Assembly (NCBI GenBank): GCA_950295325.1
Contig: OX485806.1
Location: 36,334,001 to 36,398,000, forward strand
Direction of reading: 5' to 3'
DNA: 64,000 nucleotides
Source: Polytrichum commune
Taxonomy: Eukaryota; Streptophyta; Polytrichopsida; Polytrichales; Polytrichaceae
A program made the translations under genes and the position numbers. The notes beneath the pieces were generated by a model, which saw only the letters and a program-made list of their open reading frames with translations, had not been told where the DNA came from and searched no databases. This document shows, piece by piece, positions 56,876 to 64,000 of this stretch (the stretch's first letter is position 1; every line of letters begins with the position of its first letter).

Positions 56876-58520
56876 ATGGCTTTCCCAAATCCATATACTG
56901 TGAATGCTTTCCATCTTATCCTACACACAATGTTCGAAAGAAAAAGGAGGTTGGGCAAAACCCCTGGGCAAAACCCCATATGTGAGAAGATTCATACGGT
57001 CCATGGGGGCCATCGTCCTTGTGGTTATTTTCCCCAAAACTCTTTACCAAAGGTGGATCCAAAATTTGGCACCACATTACTCAATCATGGAAGGTGGTGG
57101 CAAGCACGGTTGCATACATTTCTTTGTTAGTTGCAAAGAATATTCTATAACTCAACCTCTGGTGGAGGACGGAATACCAAGGCCTTTACTTTGGCATTAC
57201 CATGAGTAGGGCACTCATTGTATACAAGAAAGGCTTAAGGTACTTCCGGGATATTTGGGACCCTGGGAGATATGACTTCCTGGAATGTGAAACTGCCAAA
57301 GTTAAATTCTCCCTTGCATAGGTTTACCAAGACTTTTGGCTTAAACTAGTTGTATTCGACAGACCTTTCCATGATAGGATGCTCAACCAACAAAATGCCT
57401 AGCTTGCTTCATAGGAATGGGTTGGCCTTTACATGAGCAAGGAGGATGCATTACCGGATGGGTTATTTGCATTGGTTATCTCAACGAATTTAGCCTTGGC
57501 TTTGTTTAGGTTAGTGTTGAGTTCATGAATACTTTCCCCAAATCTACCGTGGGCTCACATTATTTCACCCATACCTAGATTAAACCAATCATTATGAATG
57601 CAACACCACCAAAGGTGGGGCCAACAAAGGGATAGACTTTTCGAGCATTCGATGGTTGGTTCGTGAGCGTTAGGGTGGATAGCCTTATTAGAGGAAGAAC
57701 AAAAGTCAATTCAATTGTTCTTTGCGAATCTTGATCAACTTCTCTTTGACTATGCTCGTTGGTGGTGGCCCCCTTCTTTGCTTACTCAGCCAAAGAAGGG
57801 AGGAAGTGGATTACTAAGCAAGCAACCCCCAAAAAGCCAATTTTGCACAAGTGGCAAAATGAAATTCCCCCCTCCATCTACCTCAAATATCATCTGGAAC
57901 AAAGCCAAGGCACAAAGCTAAGGCAACTTTCTTTTGGTTGGTCATCCATAAGGTAGTCGCGGTTAACGAGTGGCACAGTAAAATCTCAATGGAGATTGAC
58001 AAAAATTGCCTACATTGTGGCCCTCAATGGGTGGAATCGGTGGAACATAGGTTCCATAGTTGTCCACTTGCTTAATACGGGTGGCAATATGTTGCCAACA
58101 TCACTTAGCAACTCTTTGCCCAAAAAAAAAGAACCTCGGCCTGCAAAAATCCTTTTCTATGATGCAATGTCTCTTTAATCAACCTTTGTACAAAACACTT
58201 AAACGGTTCAGTCGCATTTGGTTCTTTCTTAGAAGCGGTCTTCCGTGGATTAACTGGTGTCAACAGAATGGTATGATTTTTAACAATCTACATTGGCCCA
58301 TTGAGAACACATGTCAAGTCATTTGGGACACCCTACAAGATTATGGTAGGATTGAGTGGAAACGGACTCTTAGGGACTTGGAAAAGGCCCCAAATTTGGC
58401 TTACCAGGACACTCTTAACGCATTCGATTCGACTTGGGGAGTCAAAGGCCTTATTGTGACGTGGAGTAATTTAGTTGTCACGTGGAAAGATAGGCCACTG
58501 ATGAGCATTATTTCTTGATT
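56876..58520 (+). pseudogene. LINE ORF2 C-terminal remnant with zf-RVT-like region
   Basis: In plus-strand frames NCLHCGPQWVESVEHRFHSC followed by PLA (57995-58065) has the C-x2-C...H...C spacing of the zinc-binding region near the end of plant LINE ORF2. The segment GLPWINWCQQNGMIFNNLHW and then VIWDTLQDYGRIEWKRTLRD, FDSTWGVKGLIVTWSNLVVT (58235-58515) is the following conserved tail. Upstream, YMSKEDALPDGLFALV (57430-57475) is a weaker match. Stops separate the blocks. A different LINE lineage from 44930-46510. Confidence 0.7.
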
Positions 58521-60611
58521 TCCACTCAGGTTGCATTGGTTTTCTTGTGTTGATTGTATTTTGAGATCTTTTGCAATTGAATTTTCAATTTGTGCCAAAA
58601 AAAACCGAAAAAAAGAGAGCCATACGATGCGTGTTGCAAAAGCGCTGATTTTGTGTTATGCCTTATATAATAAACACCCACATAGTGCACAACCATACAA
58701 AAACCCACTGGAATTGCGAACCAAGAAAGCACTTTGTATTTAAGTTGTAGGGACGTTTCATCATAGATTTTATCAATACATCAATACATTGTCTGACTCA
58801 AAACAACAACTATGAACCGTAGTTTTTTATGACTATTTTCATAAGTCAGTTTTTCAGTGATTGGTAAGTCATTTTCGGTGTTTCATAACCCATTTTCGGT
58901 GATTCACAAGCTCAGATGCGTCATCATATATTCTTTCATAAGCTTAAAGACCCAAAAGAATCCTGTCCTGCAAGCCCAAAAATTCTTATGTGTGGAAGCA
59001 AGCAAATTTGACCTCATGGCCCTTTTCCCAATTCCAAAGTTGATTTTGTGACTCTAGGCCGCTCACCCAGTAGACTCTAGATAATAGTGGGTTAGAGGTG
59101 TTTTCATGTACATAAACAAAAGCAACCAACCAACCACAACTTATTGTATAAGACTATATAAGTTGGAAGGTCGTGGTCATGGTCATGAGTCACTGGATTT
59201 TCATGCACTCATTAAGCATTTCAAATAACAATGGTTGGTTGACATATATGAACACCATCCCACCAAAATTCTTGTACATTTTTCATTATTTCCAATGAAA
59301 TCGGGTGGTCATGAGCAGCCTACATGAAAACTCACTCTAAGACTTATGTTTGACTCTAAGCTCATGAAGTCGCCGAAAAAGTGACTTATGAACCCTAGTA
59401 TAAAAAGCTTAGTCATCTTACCAAAAGAATACTTCAAAGAAGATGACAAGATGGTCCCATTTCCAAAGTTGATTTTGTGATGAGAATCCGCTCCAACCTC
59501 CAACTTATAAGACGTTTGTTTGGCAACGACTCTTAAGCTTATGAAATCACTTAAAAAGCATAAAACTACTCAAAATGTGGGGGACTATAATTAGCTAACA
59601 ATTACTCCAGTGAGTAACAACGAGTGGCTCCACAATCAACGTGAATTTGTCGTCGGGCACTCCTTCAAAAGTGTGGACTCTTTAGATGCAAACACTGTGA
59701 AAAATTTCATAACTCAGACATGTGGTGAAAGTCTAGGCACGGTTATGTCATTTCAAATAAATAAAAGTAATACCCGTATCCAGGTATCGGCATGAGTGTG
59801 AGCCCGTGATGTCATTTTCATGCAATTTAATTTAGGTGGGATCAAGAAATAACTACAAAATAGATAAGTTGGAAAGTGTCACATTGTCATAATATTGCTT
59901 TTATGAAAAAGAAAATTTGACAAGAAAGGCATGAGATCTTTCCTCACCTTTCACTTGTGGCCATTGCATATCATTTTCTAATTGACTGCAAGCTTGTACA
60001 AAAATAGCAACTTACCTATGATCAAATAAACACAACCAAACTAAGTGAATCTCATTATGTTTTTCTTTAACTTCACATCCACTCTTCATGATAATGTATT
60101 TTCAACTGTCACATGAAAATACTCACTTCCAATAACATTACAAGTGACGTATTTCGAGCAAGCAACTATTTGTACTCGGCTTGAAAGTTTGATAGTTGCA
60201 AAATCTGCAAATGTATTGTCCTTTGCATCACTTGAAAATCATTCTCTTGCCACTATGAACACAAGGATGGTGCTTAGTAATGTTATGTTGTCTAGCAATC
60301 TTGTGCATTTGATTGCTCCTCAAAGTGAGGTGATTGCTTCAAATTTCACAAGTGAGTAAGGACGTGTTGAAATTTAGATTGAAAGTTCACAAAGAGGGCA
60401 AGGTTGTTGTGTGACATTTTGGCAATGAAAGAACTTGTTCAGCATTAACTCTCAAAGGTCAAGGGTGTTGGAAAACATTCCAAATAACTTAAGATGAAAC
60501 ACTTTCAATGCTCAAATGTTGTTTATATTAAGAGAATAATTATTACAAATAACTTAGAATTGCATTCCTACAATTGCCACGTTTTCTAGTAGTGCAAATT
60601 ACATGATGTGA
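58521..60611. other. Intergenic, no recognisable gene
   Basis: Local repeats (TCATTTTCGGTG at 58870 and 58892; TATGAAGTCGCCGAAAAAG-like at 59366 and TATGAAATCACTTAAAAAG at 59539). 59055-59135 is related to 44405-44480. No coding motif. Confidence 0.45.
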
Positions 60612-60960
60612 GGGGTTGTTTACATGATGGACCATGAAGCGGCCCTTGCTCCCCTAGAATATGTGATTGGCCATTGACCTCATCCTAGGACCACTTCAGT
60701 TTACATCAAGAAAGACCATGGAGCTTAAGGTCCCCCAAAGGCCTACTTTTATATTAGTGTTAGGAACCAATGTTTCTATATTTAGGAAGAAAGAAGGGAG
60801 GAAGAAAGGGAGAAGGTAAAACGTGCTCTCTTTTTGGCATATTAAAAAAATTAGCACATCCACTTTTTGGTGCATGGTCACTCCTCTTGGTCCACGTTTG
60901 GTTTACACCTAGTGAAGGACCCAAAAGATTTCAAATTTGTACTTTCCATAGACCCAATTA
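60612..60960. mobile_element. Truncated Harbinger element related to 20731-21645
   Basis: Starts GGGGTTGTTTACATGATGGA like the element at 20731 and retains its internal GGTGCATGGTCA...CTTGGTCCAC segment, followed by TTTGGTTTACACCTAGTGA. The right TIR is missing. Confidence 0.7.
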
Positions 60961-62152
60961 TGAAGTGTGACTTATTATGTTTTGGACAACAACCACACGA
61001 GCCAAGCCTTAGATGAAGGTTCTATTAGTTTTAATAAATTAACATCACAACTTTGCAGTGGTCCATGCATGTACACCAAAGAACACAAAGAACCAACCAC
61101 TCTATTATTTTGTCTAATTGATGTGGGAAATTCATCTGGGTTGGAGATTAATGGGGCCCACATTCATTTTTGTAGTACATGCCTTGGTTAACATCATTTT
61201 GGATGAAAATTATCCAAAATTATCCCAAACACTTCATCCATGTACATTAGGGTTCTTGGTGATGCGCCATTGGACAAAAAACTAGGTTTGAGCACAATTT
61301 GAGCACAAACTGTAATGTCCATCTATCTTTTCTTTGTTGCCAAGCTTAACAGAGGAGGAGGAGGAGTAGCCACTTTACACCGATTGAAGTAAGTAGTTAT
61401 CTATCTTTAGTCTTATACCTTTGGTCTTTCAACTCATCTTTATTGTTAGGTTGCGCTTGTAATTTCAGTCTTTGATAGATAAGAAGGTTAAATATTGGGA
61501 TGTCCGCTAGGATGTTTTAAATTATTGAATTTTGGTTATCAATATTGCTCATTGAAGCCCGGGGGTGGGGGTGGGGGGTTAAGACTCTTCATTGGAAACC
61601 TAAATGATGTGCGTGGGACCCTATGAAATTAAACCCCCTATATATGTACTAATTGCATGCCAGAAAATAGACTCGCGTATTTATACAAAGCTTTTTTATT
61701 TAGTGTGATAAATGCCTCCCTTATGTATACAAAAAAAAATTCATAAATTGAACACGTTCTATTACATATAAAATCTACTTTCACTTTTCGATGAGAAAGT
61801 CTTTGAACATTTTTCGTCCATAGCATGTAGCTTACATATTGCATCAAACAAACAAAGACAATAACACAATAACCTAACCTTAATTTTTAGAGAAATACTT
61901 AGAGAAGCACATGAGCGCTTCAAAAGCCTCATGGGTAAAAACCTTGAACCCAAATCCAAACCCTAACAAGAATGGGCATAGTAGTCGTTGAGGACTACTA
62001 TCATGTGACAATAATTGATGAAAACATGTATTGGATGAACTTACACATCCGATGTCAACTTTTTTCTCTAAACTTCATGGTACCCTTTTGTACATCCACA
62101 TTTACTTCAAAATTATTGATAGAATTTTTAAATGCACACACTTTAAAATTTA

Positions 62153-62191
<39 letters not shown>

Positions 62192-63304
62192 TAAAATTTA
62201 TCATTTATTATTTATTAAAAAATAAAACAAAACAAAAAACTCTCCCTTATGTATATTCTATGTACACTAATGCCTCAAATAATACCATGTCTTACACTTA
62301 CGTTAGTTCGAACATGGTATGAAGAGTCCATCCCCAAGGATTGAGGATAGTTGCAAAACACAATTGTATGAAAATTTAAATTTTCATCCAACAAGTCCAC
62401 ACTAATTTTTTCCACTAGAAATTATATTAGGCCACATTTAAAAATAGTGTGGGTAACTGGGAATTAGTATGGATCACACTAATTAGATAAAATAATGTAG
62501 TTGCGGATGAACCGGCTGAGTTTGAGAAATAGCAGGTTGAAGTTGAAGACTTTGCGAAAATTATTGATCATTTTAAAATAATCTATGGAATATACCTCAA
62601 TTATTTTTTAAGGAAGGACTGAAAGATCACAACATGTAACTGGTTGGACTTGGAAACATAGAGAATTTGACCAACGCTATTAGGATTGTGGGTACTACTA
62701 CACAATTGCATTTGACATAATGGTCTTTTGTGTCGAAGTAGCCATTTGCCAAATGGTCACTTTTATACAACCTACAAATACGTGCAAAGCATATAGTAGT
62801 TCTATGTAGTATTTGCGCAATAACTATGTACATTAACTGTATACAATAAGTATGTGAAATATATATCTGTAGTAAATATGCGTAGTAATTGTATACCGTA
62901 GCTCTCTAGTAGCTTGGACACCTTTTTGCTTGATAACTAATTAAAGTGTGGATGTTAGTTAGGCAACCCAAAAATTAATATTCTAAAATTGGTCATATTA
63001 CAAAAGTAATCTAAAATAAGTTAGACATTCATTCCCATTTTATGGTTGTGTGTCAGCCTGACTTGTGGAGCAAATCCATGCTTATATTGTTTTTAAACCA
63101 TGAGTGAGATTTATGCCACGTGAAAGACACTGTTGAAGTTATTTGATGCTACTTTGTTGGATTCCAATGAATGTCACTTGCATTATTATGATTTTAGGCA
63201 CTCTTTGAATTTTTTTTACACTCAACAAAATAAATTTCCCATAAATTTAGGCACCTTTAAAACTAATTATTTTTTGCCCAAGCTGCTAAGGAGCTACAAT
63301 ATAA
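60961..63304. other. Intergenic with (AT)n microsatellite
   Basis: An (AT)n tract lies at about 62155-62184. G-run at 61560-61580. No coding motif recognised. Confidence 0.5.
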
Positions 63305-63515
63305 TGAATATGTGAAGTATTTATTTGCAATTTATATTCACATTGATATATACATTAAGTATGGGAAGTATTTATCTGCAGTTTATATTTACATTAACTA
63401 TATACATTAAGTATGTGAAGTATTTACCTATAGTAAATATGAACAATAACTATATACAATGAGTATGTGAAGTATTTATGTGCAATAAATATGTGCAGTA
63501 ACTAGGTGAATAATT
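63305..63515. repeat. ~52-bp tandem repeat, four units
   Basis: TATGTGAAGTATTTAT-type units start near 63307, 63359, 63411 and 63463, 52 bp apart, each followed by TTTATATT(C/T)ACATT or AAATATGAACAATAAC. A single related unit lies at 62830-62900. Confidence 0.8.
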
Positions 63516-64000
63516 CCTTCACCGATAACTACATTTTGTACTAAGTTTGTGCACATATTATGTACGTGGAGTCGATGGCTAAAGGCTTGCTTTGGGATCC
63601 ACGAAACCCCGGATTCATGCCCCGATCACACCAAACTTTCCGTCCGGTTCCAACTTTAAAATTGTTGGGGATTATGTTCAGAAATAGATGTTGGCCCACC
63701 ACTTTTCACACTATTACAGCCGGAGATGCCGACGGATGGTGACAAAACTGGCCATCCACTTTGGCTAGGGTACGTAGCACCCTAGATCCTTGGAAATGTC
63801 ATGTCGGACCGTTCCCACATACCCAAATGTACTTTTGAGTATTAAACATGTGTTTAAGGAGTTCACGCCACTTGTATTTAAAACATTTGGTTCCTTGTTG
63901 GATGCCTAAAACCTTGCCTCCAAGGAACGAGTGTATGGGTTGGTTCGCCCCAGCCTACTTAATTAGAACCCTCTAGCTCTACAAGCACTAGATCACCTGC
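63516..64000. other. Intergenic, dispersed repeat at window end
   Basis: 63905-63945 (GGAACGAGTGTATGGGTTGG) is the reverse complement of part of 49160-49215. No gene recognised before the window edge. Confidence 0.4.

Noticed and set aside
58060-58518. Stand-alone 152-aa gene
   Set aside because: The protein is the conserved tail of a LINE ORF2, preceded by zf-RVT-like sequence in another frame. Annotated as part of a LINE pseudogene.

Overview
Eukaryotic nuclear DNA, AT-rich and dominated by transposable elements (TEs). No intact host gene, rRNA or functional tRNA could be supported. The TE families (SWIM-domain MULE, hAT, Tigger/pogo, PIF/Harbinger MITEs, tRNA-derived SINEs, LINEs) and spliceosomal introns with GTAAGT-type donors point to a plant. 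The MULE transposase and LINE proteins recall multi-copy hypothetical proteins of seed-free land plants, but that is recollection and was not searched. The species cannot be named.

Layout. 0-14 kb: a TIR element with an 8-bp target site duplication (TSD) at 1332-2399, a SINE near 2.5-3.0 kb, a 353-bp Harbinger MITE at 4374-4726, Tigger deletion derivatives at 5028-6139 and 11376-12322, a fold-back element at 7817-8179, minisatellites at 10.0-10.7 kb and a ~350-bp tandem satellite at 12.8-14.03 kb. 14-25 kb: two hAT derivatives (14041-15279, 23902-25007) with perfect 8-bp TSDs and intact 225-aa dimerisation-domain ORFs, a Tigger derivative (15933-17055), a second fold-back element, nested MITEs, a LINE fragment, a 915-bp Harbinger element and a 1.15-kb element holding a 90-bp tandem array.

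27759-38965 is the centre of the window: one 11.2-kb Mutator-like element with ~55-bp terminal inverted repeats (82% identical) and a perfect 10-bp TSD. It carries two long, divergently transcribed multi-exon genes separated by 522 bp. The plus-strand gene is a MULE transposase with a C-terminal SWIM-like motif. The minus-strand gene (8 inferred exons, about 1,170 codons) has a basic N-terminus, a ParB/sulfiredoxin-like DGNHR motif and a C-terminal region resembling a beta-class N4/N6 DNA methyltransferase with a degenerate catalytic motif. Arrays of short palindromes sit in the introns of both genes. Both genes carry a few inactivating changes, so this copy is a young pseudo-element.

39-64 kb: a Tigger transposase pseudogene (minus strand, TIR at 41.4 kb), a 552-bp Harbinger MITE, LINE remnants at 44.9-46.5 kb (minus) and 56.9-58.5 kb (plus), a second 353-bp MITE copy at 55.05 kb, a truncated Harbinger element at 60.6 kb and unclassified dispersed repeats. 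Coordinates of TIRs, TSDs and splice sites were read by eye. Exon models and domain names are inferences from motifs, with no database search behind them.
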